Below are positions 8,647-16,439 of a DNA stretch of 64,000 nt, piece by piece. The notes under the pieces are model-generated. The model was not told where the DNA came from. It searched no databases and saw only the letters and a list, made by a program, of their open reading frames with translations. A program made the position numbers and the translations under genes. The stretch lies in NCBI GenBank assembly GCA_040905025.1, contig JBBDSJ010000122.1, forward strand, positions 15,476 to 79,475, read 5' to 3'. The DNA is from JBBDSJ01 sp040905025 (GTDB lineage Bacteria > Pseudomonadota > Gammaproteobacteria > Methylohalomonadales > Methylohalomonadaceae). How positions within the stretch are numbered: position 1 is the first letter of the stretch; the number at the start of each line of letters is the position of its first letter.

Positions 8647-9642
8647 CTACTCACAATTCATACAAGCACGAATAACTCCAGCCGGATCCGGCGCCTGCCA
8701 GACACCGCTTAGCATTGCGATACCCTGGGCACCGGCACTTTGTGCAGTAGTCATATCATCCGGTTGCATACCACCCAATGCATAGGCCGGCATGCTCGCG
8801 TATTCGGTAAGATAATGCAGCCCTTCCCAGCCCAGGGTATCTGTACCGGGATGACTTGGTGTCGCCTGGACTGGTGACAGGACGATGAAATCCAGCCCCA
8901 GTCGTACTGCATGCTCCACTTCCATACGGTTATGGCATGATGCAGCCACAAAGAAATCATCGCCAAGCGGACGAGTATTCAACTGCAGTAATCGGGCAGC
9001 CGGCAGGTGTAAACCATGTGTCAATGTCGCCAGGGATTCTCCAGCCCGGGCATTCAACAATAACCTGGCCCCGTATTCATCACAGCGTGCCTTTAATGTC
9101 AGCACAAGCTGCCGATAAGAATCACTGGCATCAGGTGTACTGCGCAATTGCAATAGCCGTACACCAGCTTGCAGGCAATATTCCGCACGCGCAATAAAGT
9201 CGGCATAACTTTTACCAACAGGCGGCGAGATCAGATACAGCGGTGGTAATTCGAGCGCGCGGATGATCGCCTGATTCGCTTCAGGAAAATCACGCTCCCG
9301 CAAATGCGCGACTGCTCGCCATTCAATCGGCTGTCCCTCACGACCATACACATCGCCATGCCAGACATCTATCTGCCAAACATCCAGTAATACCGGGTAC
9401 TCCGGATAGGTATGCCGAACACGTAACAGTGGCCGGGTGTGTTCAACATACAGATTCAGTTCTTCCAGCAATTCGCGAGCAAGTGCTTCATGCACCGATT
9501 CACCGGCCTCGACCTTGCCACCGGGAAATTCCCACAAACCACCCTGACGCAAATATGATGACCGTTGCGCGATCAATACATGACCATGCTCGTTACGGAT
9601 CACACCAACAGCGATATGCAATGGCTCGGCAAGGTCAAACAT
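8647..9642 (-). CDS. Nudix hydrolase fused to a ThiE-like domain
   Basis: A 331-residue two-domain protein. Residues 1-130 are a MutT-type Nudix domain with an intact Nudix box starting at G42 (GKVEAGE, then RELLEE at 56-61), suggesting hydrolysis of oxidised nucleoside triphosphates such as 8-oxo-dGTP. Residues 135-320 resemble thiamine phosphate synthase (QLR near 166, LSPVQATPS near 255, ALGGM near 288). The ThiE metal-binding N-D is N-A here (LLLNARA) and the usual T-x-x-K lysine is missing, so TMP synthase activity is doubtful. The same fusion is known next to argJ-secA in Pseudomonas. Its role is uncertain beyond Nudix hydrolysis. Confidence 0.88.
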   Translation of the reverse strand: MFDLAEPLHIAVGVIRNEHGHVLIAQRSSYLRQGGLWEFPGGKVEAGESVHEALARELLEELNLYVEHTRPLLRVRHTYPEYPVLLDVWQIDVWHGDVYGREGQPIEWRAVAHLRERDFPEANQAIIRALELPPLYLISPPVGKSYADFIARAEYCLQAGVRLLQLRSTPDASDSYRQLVLTLKARCDEYGARLLLNARAGESLATLTHGLHLPAARLLQLNTRPLGDDFFVAASCHNRMEVEHAVRLGLDFIVLSPVQATPSHPGTDTLGWEGLHYLTEYASMPAYALGGMQPDDMTTAQSAGAQGIAMLSGVWQAPDPAGVIRACMNCE

Positions 9643-9681
9643 GAAAGTTAATACGGTAAATGATTTATACTGCCCAGGCGT

Positions 9682-10896
9682 TCAGGTCCGGTATTCAGCA
9701 TTTATCCGGACATAGTCATATGATAAATCACAGGTCCAGACACTTGTAGTTGCATTGCCCCGGCCCAGATTCACGTGAATAGTGAATTCCGGTTTCGACA
9801 TGACCGCTTGTGCTGCGGCTTCCTGATAATCCAGGGCGCGACCGCCTTCACGTGCAAGGCAGACATCGTCCAGATGAATTGTTACAAGATTGATATCCAT
9901 GTCTTCCGGGCCACTACGGCCTATGGCAGCGAGAATTCGTCCCCAGTTCGGATCAGCTGCAAACAATGCCGTTTTAACCAGTGGAGATTCAGCAATAGCA
10001 TAGGCGATTTGCAAACATTCGTGCTCATTCTGACCTTCGGCGACAGCAATCGTGACAAATCGTGTCGCGCCCTCACCATCGCGTACTACCGCCTGCGCAA
10101 GCCGGGAGGCCAATTCAAACACTGCTGATCTGAATATATTCAGGGCGTCAGTGTCGTCAGCAGCAATAGTTACAGACTTGCCGCTGGCGAGTAACAGGCA
10201 GGCATCATTGGTCGATGTATCACCATCAATCGTAATGCGATTGAACGTTTTATCAACCACTTCATCAAGACAGTTTTGTATCAGGTCCTGTGGCAACTGT
10301 GCATCTGTTGCCATGAAGGCCAGCATGGTTGCCATATTCGGTTTGATCATACCGGCACCTTTTGCAATACCGGTAAACGTGACGGTCTGACCATTAATAC
10401 TACGGCTCAGGCTGTACCCCTTTGGCAGAGTATCCGTAGTCATGATAGCCCGCGCTGCTGCCAGCCAGTTATCCGGACCAAGATCAGCCAGTGCGTCAGG
10501 CAATCTCGCATAAATACGATCCAGTGGCAGAGGTTCGCCTATCACACCGGTTGAAAACGGGAGAATATTCTCGATATTGGTAGCTGTCAGCGCAGCGACA
10601 GCTGCACAGCAATCAAGCGCGGCCTGATATCCCGCCGTCCCGGTGCCGGCATTCGCATTACCACTATTGATCAGGCAGTAGCGTGGTGATTGTGCCTGTA
10701 AATGTTTGCGTGCGATTTGTACCGGCGCGGCACAAAAACGATTGCGGGTAAATGCAGCGGCCGCCAAACCGCCTGCTTGCATTTCAATAATAAGTAAATC
10801 AGCGCGATCAGGTTTACGAATACCGGCAGCGGCGGTGCCAAGCCGAATACCGGCAACTGGATGCAGTTCCGGAACAGCCGGCAAACCTACAGCCAT
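9682..10896 (-). CDS. argJ: Glutamate N-acetyltransferase / amino-acid acetyltransferase ArgJ
   Basis: Transfers the acetyl group from N-acetylornithine to glutamate, recycling acetyl groups in arginine synthesis. Bifunctional forms also use acetyl-CoA. The 404-residue precursor has the self-cleavage site KPNMATML, with T190 as the N-terminal nucleophile of the beta chain. It lies 15 bases after secA, and the Nudix-ThiE gene follows 39 bases later. Whether it is mono- or bifunctional cannot be read from sequence alone. Confidence 0.96.
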   Translation of the reverse strand: MAVGLPAVPELHPVAGIRLGTAAAGIRKPDRADLLIIEMQAGGLAAAAFTRNRFCAAPVQIARKHLQAQSPRYCLINSGNANAGTGTAGYQAALDCCAAVAALTATNIENILPFSTGVIGEPLPLDRIYARLPDALADLGPDNWLAAARAIMTTDTLPKGYSLSRSINGQTVTFTGIAKGAGMIKPNMATMLAFMATDAQLPQDLIQNCLDEVVDKTFNRITIDGDTSTNDACLLLASGKSVTIAADDTDALNIFRSAVFELASRLAQAVVRDGEGATRFVTIAVAEGQNEHECLQIAYAIAESPLVKTALFAADPNWGRILAAIGRSGPEDMDINLVTIHLDDVCLAREGGRALDYQEAAAQAVMSKPEFTIHVNLGRGNATTSVWTCDLSYDYVRINAEYRT

Positions 10897-10911
10897 ACTA
10901 CTGCTCCAGCC

Positions 10912-13647
10912 TCAGGCCAGTTTGCCATGGCATTGTTTGTATTTCTTGCCGGAACCACAGGGGCACGGCTCATTCCGGCCCACCTTGCGACCTTCACGAA
11001 CCACTGTTTCGGGCTTTGCCGGACGTTGTGCCAGTTGCGGCTGCTGTGGTTGTTGAGTGGCGCTGTCGCCCTGCAAGGCATCGGGGGCAGCCGGATGATT
11101 GAATTGCATACGCGCAGCCACTGCCTGACGCTGGCGTTCGGCAGCAGCTTCCATATCAGCTTCCGATCGTAACTGTACCCGTGCCAGAATGCTGATCATT
11201 TCACGTTTGGCGTTATCCAGCATTTGTACAAACAGATCGAATGCATCTTTCTTGAATTCCTGTTTTGGATTTTTGGCAGCATAACTGCGTAAACCTATTC
11301 CCTGACGCAGATGATCCAGGGCAGCCAGATGCTCCATCCAGTGCCGATCCAATACATCCAGCATCAGCTGCTTTTCAACACGGCGCATCAAATCTGCACC
11401 AAAAGCAGCTTCCTTGTCTCTGGCTGCGGTCTCTGCCGCTGTGATGATTTTCTCACGCAGGCCCTCTTCATCAAGCTTGTCATCCTGCTCCAGCCACTCA
11501 GCCAACGGTAGCTCCAATGAGAATTCCTGCGCCAGTATCTGGGTTAATCCTTCAATATCCCATTGTTCATCAATACTGCCAGGCGCAACATAATCACTGA
11601 CGACACTATCAATAATCTCTGCACGAATTGCCTGAATGTTCTCAGAAACATCCTCAACATCAAGCAGTTCGTTGCGCTGCTCGTAAACCACTTTACGCTG
11701 ATCATTTGCAACATCGTCATAGTCAAGCAGGTGTTTACGTATATCAAAGTTGTGCGCTTCCACCTTGCGCTGGGCATTTTCGATTGCCTTGGTCACCCAG
11801 GGATGCTCGATTGCCTCGCCCTCTTCCATGCCAAGCTTTTGCATCCAGCCGGAAACCCGGTCTGAGGCAAAAATGCGCATGAGATTGTCTTCCAGTGACA
11901 GATAAAATCGACTGGAACCCGGATCGCCCTGACGACCGGAACGGCCGCGCAACTGGTTATCAATACGGCGTGATTCGTGTCTTTCGGTACCGATAATATG
12001 CAATCCGCCAGCACGGATAACCTCATCATGCCGTTGTTGCCAGGCTTCCCGGATAGCATTTATTGCCGCCTCATCGGCATCCTCAAGAGCATCAATTTCA
12101 ATATCCGGATTGCCGCCAAGCACAATATCAGTACCGCGACCTGCCATGTTGGTAGCAATCGTTACCGCGCCCGGGCGGCCGGCCTGGGCAATAATCTCGG
12201 CTTCCTTTTCATGAAATTTTGCATTCAATACCTGGTGTTCAATATTTTCCTTTTGCAACAGTCCCGACAGATACTCGGAAACTTCAATTGAGGTTGTTCC
12301 GACCAGTACCGGCTGTTTACGCTGACGACAGTCCTTAATATCCGCGACAACAGCATCGTATTTTTCCCGTGCAGTTAAAAACACCATGTCGCCATGATCA
12401 AGACGGATCATGGGCATGTTTGTGGGAATGACCAGCACTTCAAGACCGTAAATCTGCTGAAACTCAAAAGCTTCGGTGTCTGCGGTACCGGTCATGCCGG
12501 AAAGCTTCTTGTATAGACGAAAATAATTCTGGTAAGTAATCGAGGCGAGTGTCTGATTCTCACTCTGAATGGGTACTCCTTCCTTGGCTTCTATCGCCTG
12601 ATGCAATCCTTCCGACCAGCGCCGACCCGGCATTGTCCGGCCGGTAAATTCATCCACAATAATGACCTGATTATCCTTGATGATATAGGCAACATCACGC
12701 TGAAACAGTACATGCGCACGTAATGCTGCATTCAGATGGTGGAATATGCTGATATTGACTGCATCATAAAGACTTTGCCCGGCTTCGAGGATGCCGGCGT
12801 CAGTAAGCATGTTTTCAACTTTTTCATGGCCTGATTCGGTTAGATACACCTGCTTGGATTTTTCATCCACGCTGTAATCGCCAGGCCCATCCTCTTCCTG
12901 CTGGCGTATCAGCTTCGGTACCAGTTTATTGATTTTCTGATACAGATCGGTCTTGTCATCAACCGCCCCTGAAATAATCAGCGGCGTACGTGCTTCATCA
13001 ATTAAAATCGAATCAACTTCATCGACAATCGCAAAATTCAGTCCACGCTGCACCCGGCCATCGGTAGATTTGGCCATGTTGTCACGCAAGTAATCAAAAC
13101 CGAATTCGTTATTGGTGCCATAGGTAATATCGGCGGCGTAGGCTTCGCGTCGCTGATCAGCATCAAGCCCGGAAATGATGACGCCAACACGCAACCCCAG
13201 CAATTCATGTATCTTGCCCATCCAGTTGGCATCACGTTGGGCAAGATAATCATTGACTGTGATGATATGCACACCATTACCGGTGAGTGCATTCAGATAG
13301 GCGGGTAATGTAGAGACAAGCGTTTTACCTTCACCGGTACGCATTTCGGCGATATTGCCAAGATTCAGTACCATGCCACCAATAAGCTGTACATCGAAAT
13401 GGCGCAATCCGAGAACACGTTTACTGGCTTCACGCACTACAGCAAAAGCCTCGGGCAGTAACGAGTCCAGACTTTCGCCCTGTTGATAGCGTTCACGAAA
13501 ATCATCCGTTTTGGCACGTAAATCAGAATCGGATAACTGTTCGAACTCGACTTCGAATGCATTTATCTGACCAACTGTTTTTTGCATGCGTTTTAATGCA
13601 CGCTCATTACGACTACCAAATACTTTTTTTACTAACCCGCTGATCAT
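10912..13647 (-). CDS. secA: Preprotein translocase ATPase SecA
   Basis: Motor ATPase that drives unfolded preproteins through SecYEG. The 911 residues show Walker A MRTGEGKT at 102-109, the DEAD-like NBD1/NBD2 pair, the preprotein cross-linking and helical scaffold domains, a Q/P-rich linker and an intact C-terminal SecB/zinc motif (C895, C897, C906, H907). No Shine-Dalgarno is visible before ATG 13647 (the preceding bases are GGATTTTTT), and the start overlaps the stop of a short upstream ORF by ATGA. Coupled translation is therefore possible. Confidence 0.98.
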   Translation of the reverse strand: MISGLVKKVFGSRNERALKRMQKTVGQINAFEVEFEQLSDSDLRAKTDDFRERYQQGESLDSLLPEAFAVVREASKRVLGLRHFDVQLIGGMVLNLGNIAEMRTGEGKTLVSTLPAYLNALTGNGVHIITVNDYLAQRDANWMGKIHELLGLRVGVIISGLDADQRREAYAADITYGTNNEFGFDYLRDNMAKSTDGRVQRGLNFAIVDEVDSILIDEARTPLIISGAVDDKTDLYQKINKLVPKLIRQQEEDGPGDYSVDEKSKQVYLTESGHEKVENMLTDAGILEAGQSLYDAVNISIFHHLNAALRAHVLFQRDVAYIIKDNQVIIVDEFTGRTMPGRRWSEGLHQAIEAKEGVPIQSENQTLASITYQNYFRLYKKLSGMTGTADTEAFEFQQIYGLEVLVIPTNMPMIRLDHGDMVFLTAREKYDAVVADIKDCRQRKQPVLVGTTSIEVSEYLSGLLQKENIEHQVLNAKFHEKEAEIIAQAGRPGAVTIATNMAGRGTDIVLGGNPDIEIDALEDADEAAINAIREAWQQRHDEVIRAGGLHIIGTERHESRRIDNQLRGRSGRQGDPGSSRFYLSLEDNLMRIFASDRVSGWMQKLGMEEGEAIEHPWVTKAIENAQRKVEAHNFDIRKHLLDYDDVANDQRKVVYEQRNELLDVEDVSENIQAIRAEIIDSVVSDYVAPGSIDEQWDIEGLTQILAQEFSLELPLAEWLEQDDKLDEEGLREKIITAAETAARDKEAAFGADLMRRVEKQLMLDVLDRHWMEHLAALDHLRQGIGLRSYAAKNPKQEFKKDAFDLFVQMLDNAKREMISILARVQLRSEADMEAAAERQRQAVAARMQFNHPAAPDALQGDSATQQPQQPQLAQRPAKPETVVREGRKVGRNEPCPCGSGKKYKQCHGKLA

Positions 13648-13775
13648 AAAAAATCCAGTTTGGGGAAATTCGACAGGAAAAAACTGAGACGGACGCTGTA
13701 GAGCGGTACCTGTGCTAAAGCCAGAGGTTCCTGCAGTGCATTACTGCCCGGTAATTTCAGATTCTGCCTGACCAT
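13644..13775 (-). CDS. Possible short leader ORF coupled to secA (43 aa)
   Basis: An ORF starting at ATG 13775 (or 13841 for a 65-residue form) ends in TGA at 13644-13646, overlapping the secA ATG. I recognise no family. It has no clear signal peptide and no SecM-type arrest motif, and its own start has no good ribosome-binding site. The C-terminal half is moderately hydrophobic (VPLYSVRLSFFLSNF). The only support is position: secA itself lacks a Shine-Dalgarno. A chance ORF is quite possible, and part of it overlaps a piece of repeated sequence. Confidence 0.2.
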   Translation of the reverse strand: MVRQNLKLPGSNALQEPLALAQVPLYSVRLSFFLSNFPKLDFL

Positions 13776-13792
13776 ATAAAAGCGATTCGTCA

Positions 13793-13828
13793 CAAACAAA
13801 CACGGCCGCCAGGTGGGCACCTGCGGCC
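13793..13828 (-). terminator. Hairpin terminator after the M23 peptidase gene
   Basis: On the minus strand a GC-rich stem (GGCCGC-AGGTG with CACCT-G-GCGGCC, one bulge, 13804-13828) is followed by TGTTTGTTTGTG. The tail is only moderately T-rich, so termination may be partial. It would separate the peptidase gene from secA. Confidence 0.5.
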
Positions 13829-13860
13829 GGTCTCGCGTCATATGACGGGAATAACTGCGT

Positions 13861-14817
13861 TTAGTTTACCGAAATATACTGCTTTGGGTTAACGGTTTTA
13901 CCATCGTGCATGACTTCAAAGTGCAGATGGACCCCGGTAGAACGGCCTGTATCGCCCATCAGGGCTATCGGGGCCCCCTTGTCGACCCGCTCGCCAACAC
14001 TCACCAGGTTCTCCCTGTTGTGGGCATAGCGGGTAACGTAGCCATCACCGTGGTTGATTTCCACCATATTGCCATAACCACCGTTACGCCCCGAATAGGT
14101 CACTACGCCTGCCGCAACCGAGTGGATGTGGGTCCCCACCTTGCCGGCAAAATCAATGCCGGTGTGCATCTCACGGCGGCCACTGATCGGATTGCTGCGC
14201 ATACCGAAAAGAGACGAGACCCAACCGCCCCGGACCGGACTGCCTGCCGGCAGAATGTCCTCACGCAAATTACGGTTCATCAACAAGCGTTCCATTGCCG
14301 TCAGTTTATCGGCGCGCTCATCGAGCTCACGCGTCAGCTCGTCCAGTGCTGCGACCAGATCCCCCTGTTCCATATCAGTCTGGAGCTCAGGCATCGGGCC
14401 GCCCATGCCTGGAGGGCTGTCAACGCCAAAATCAAAATCTTCGAGGTCCGCCATATTGGCCAGCCGTGCACCGAGCGCGTCGAGACGGAAAATATGTCCT
14501 TGCAGCTTGCTGAGCCGGGCTGCCATTGCGCTTAGCTGCTGATTGGCTGAATCCTTGGCGCTGGCTATCTGTTCACGTTGTTCGGCGAGTTCCTGCCGCC
14601 AGATATGACCCGCGTTGTCATAGACATGAGCCATGCTCTGGTCGCTATAACCCTGTGCAAATTGCACGCCGCCATAGAACACGCCGGTAGCCAGTGCGGC
14701 AGTCAGTATGACAAACAGGCCCAGTTGCAGAGGACCCAGTTGCAAACGTGTACTGGTGCCGTAACGATTAATTAATATAAATTGCATAGCGATTGCGCTG
14801 TCGTTACCCAGCCTCAT
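13861..14817 (-). CDS. Membrane-anchored M23/LytM-family peptidase
   Basis: A predicted inner-membrane protein facing the periplasm: one membrane segment (about 29-50), a coiled-coil region (about 65-190) and a C-terminal LytM domain (about 200-315). The metal-site motifs HTGID and HLHFEV are intact, so it may be an active peptidoglycan endopeptidase rather than an EnvC/NlpD-type activator with lost ligands. Conserved position between secA and lpxC suggests a role in wall growth or division. ATG 14787 (308 aa, start MQFILINRYG) is an alternative start; neither has a clear Shine-Dalgarno. Confidence 0.88.
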   Translation of the reverse strand: MRLGNDSAIAMQFILINRYGTSTRLQLGPLQLGLFVILTAALATGVFYGGVQFAQGYSDQSMAHVYDNAGHIWRQELAEQREQIASAKDSANQQLSAMAARLSKLQGHIFRLDALGARLANMADLEDFDFGVDSPPGMGGPMPELQTDMEQGDLVAALDELTRELDERADKLTAMERLLMNRNLREDILPAGSPVRGGWVSSLFGMRSNPISGRREMHTGIDFAGKVGTHIHSVAAGVVTYSGRNGGYGNMVEINHGDGYVTRYAHNRENLVSVGERVDKGAPIALMGDTGRSTGVHLHFEVMHDGKTVNPKQYISVN

Positions 14818-14839
14818 CGATCGAGGTTAGAATAGGGTT

Positions 14840-15295
14840 ATGTCAGTTCAGAATCTCGGTTCAATCCTGCGTCGAAATCCCCAGTTGTTACAAATGGCTG
14901 AACAGTTGCGGCATCTGGCAACGATCAGGAAAATCCTGGATGAAGTCCTGCCGCCTGCAGTCGCTGCTCATACCCGGGCAGCGGCTGTTAATGCCGGCAT
15001 TCTGACAGTGCATACCGACTCCCCGGCATGGGCTGCAAAACTTCGTTTTCTGACGCCGGATTTGTTGCAGGCTGTACACAGCCATGCTCAAAATCATGAC
15101 AATGCACTACTCGCAACTATCAAGACTGTACGCGTCAAGTCGGTACCACCGACCATTCCGAGCGAGAAAACTCCAGTGAGTCTGACGCCTCTGTCCTCAC
15201 AGACGGCGCGGCTGCTTCAGGATGTCGCCCTTTCCATAGACGACCCCAAACTTCGTTCGGCATTACAACGTCTGGCCAATAACACCAAAACCTAG
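14840..15295 (+). CDS. dciA: DciA-like replicative helicase operator (DUF721)
   Basis: A 151-residue protein with the N-terminal DUF721/DciA domain (about 10-95). DciA loads or operates the replicative helicase DnaB in bacteria without DnaC/DnaI loaders. The conserved start (LGSILRRNPQLLQMAEQL) and the central TPAWAxxLRF-like stretch (TDSPAWAAKLRFL) match. The C-terminal third is low-complexity, as is usual. It diverges from the M23 gene across only 22 bases and converges on lpxC, the same placement as in Pseudomonas. Confidence 0.82.
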   Translation: MSVQNLGSILRRNPQLLQMAEQLRHLATIRKILDEVLPPAVAAHTRAAAVNAGILTVHTDSPAWAAKLRFLTPDLLQAVHSHAQNHDNALLATIKTVRVKSVPPTIPSEKTPVSLTPLSSQTARLLQDVALSIDDPKLRSALQRLANNTKT

Positions 15296-15319
15296 GCCGG
15301 CATTGCTGCCTTTTTCTTC

Positions 15320-15352
15320 CAGGGAGCCTCTGGTTAATTCAGAGCTTCCCTG
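15320..15352. repeat. 33-bp palindrome related to the 41-kb repeat; likely bidirectional terminator
   Basis: CAGGGAGCCTCTG (15320-15332) and CAGAGCTTCCCTG (15340-15352) are inverted with 11 of 13 matches around GTTAATT. The ends match the terminal sequences of the element at 41054-41250 (AGGAAGCTCTG / AGGAACCTCTG). It lies between the convergent genes dciA and lpxC, with TTTTTC at 15311-15316 serving as a T tract for the minus-strand direction. Confidence 0.65.
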
Positions 15353-15383
15353 ATTAATATACCCTTAACAGTTCGTTACCGAC

Positions 15384-16298
15384 TTACCAGCTGGCCGGTA
15401 CCGATTGTACAAACGAAATAGGTAATGCAACTTCATCCTCAAACGTCACCAGTTCCCAGGCAGATTCATCTGCCATCAGGTCACAAAGCAAACGGTTATT
15501 GAGGGCATGGCCCGACTTGTGGCCACGAAATGCGCCAATCAGGCTGTGGCCGAGCAGGTACAGATCGCCGATGGCATCCAGGATTTTGTGTTTTACACAC
15601 TCATCTTCATAGCGCAGGCCATCTTCATTCAGGATACGGTAATCATCAACGACAACGGCATTGTCCAGACTGCCGCCCAGCGCCAGATTGTTTTCCCGTA
15701 ACAACTCCACATCCCGCATAAAACCGAACGTGCGCGCACGACTGACTTCTTTCACAAATGATGTTGTGGAGAAGTCGATTTCAGCGCTGCAGTTTTTTTC
15801 ACTAAAGGCGGGGTGGTTGAATTCAATAGAGAAGCCGACCTTGAAACCTTCAAACGGCTCGAACATCACCCATTTGTCGTCTTCCTGTACCCGGATTGGC
15901 TTCTTGATGCGGATAAATTTCTTCGGGGCATCCTGTTCCATAACCCCGGCTGACTGAATCAGGAATACAAACGGTCCGGCGCTGCCATCCATGATGGGGA
16001 CCTCATCCGAGCTCAGATCAATGTAGGCATTATCGATACCGAAACCGGCCAGGGCAGATAACAGATGTTCGACCGTAGAAATGCGAACGTCGCCGTTCAC
16101 CAATGTAGTCGACAGGCGAGTGTCACCAACATTTTCCGGACGCGCGGCAATTTCTACCGCCGGATCGAGATCGACACGCCGAAAAACGATGCCGGTATTC
16201 GCGGCAGCGGGACGGAGCGTAAGGTAAACTTTTTTGCCTGTATGCAGGCCCACACCTGTGGCCCGAATAACATTTTTAAGTGTTCTTTGTTTTATCAT
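15384..16298 (-). CDS. lpxC: UDP-3-O-acyl-N-acetylglucosamine deacetylase LpxC
   Basis: Zinc deacetylase for the committed step of lipid A synthesis. At 304 residues it is full length. The zinc ligands H78, H237 and D241 and the catalytic H264 (RGHKSGH) are all present. It closes the dcw cluster after ftsZ. A hairpin with a T tract lies 18-38 bases before its start, so it may have its own promoter or be controlled by read-through. In enterobacteria LpxC is degraded by FtsH; no evidence on that can be read here. Confidence 0.98.
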   Translation of the reverse strand: MIKQRTLKNVIRATGVGLHTGKKVYLTLRPAAANTGIVFRRVDLDPAVEIAARPENVGDTRLSTTLVNGDVRISTVEHLLSALAGFGIDNAYIDLSSDEVPIMDGSAGPFVFLIQSAGVMEQDAPKKFIRIKKPIRVQEDDKWVMFEPFEGFKVGFSIEFNHPAFSEKNCSAEIDFSTTSFVKEVSRARTFGFMRDVELLRENNLALGGSLDNAVVVDDYRILNEDGLRYEDECVKHKILDAIGDLYLLGHSLIGAFRGHKSGHALNNRLLCDLMADESAWELVTFEDEVALPISFVQSVPASW

Positions 16299-16315
16299 CT
16301 AAACTCTGGTGCTCC

Positions 16316-16336
16316 AAAAAGCCATACCCGATGGCT
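16316..16336 (-). terminator. Hairpin with T tract between ftsZ and lpxC
   Basis: On the minus strand AGCCAT-CGGGT-ATGGCT is followed at once by TTTT, a compact rho-independent terminator form. It lies 104 bases after ftsZ and 18 before the lpxC start codon, so it either ends the dcw transcript or attenuates read-through into lpxC. A second inverted pair (CTGTCAA / TTGACAG, 16384-16407) without a T tract sits closer to ftsZ. Confidence 0.6.
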
Positions 16337-16439
16337 CCCCTCTCAACCTACCGGGAATGAGTTTCATCTATAAAGACCTGTGCTGTCAAGTAGTTATCGT
16401 TGACAGTCGCCGTAACTATTGATATTTGCCGATCCTGTC

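Noticed and set aside
8782..9200. Possible functional ThiE active site in the fusion protein
   Set aside because: Key metal- and phosphate-binding residues of TMP synthase are replaced, so I did not call it a thiamine phosphate synthase.
16384..16407. CTGTCAA/TTGACAG inverted repeat as ftsZ terminator
   Set aside because: The loop is long and no T tract follows; the hairpin at 16316-16336 is a better terminator candidate.
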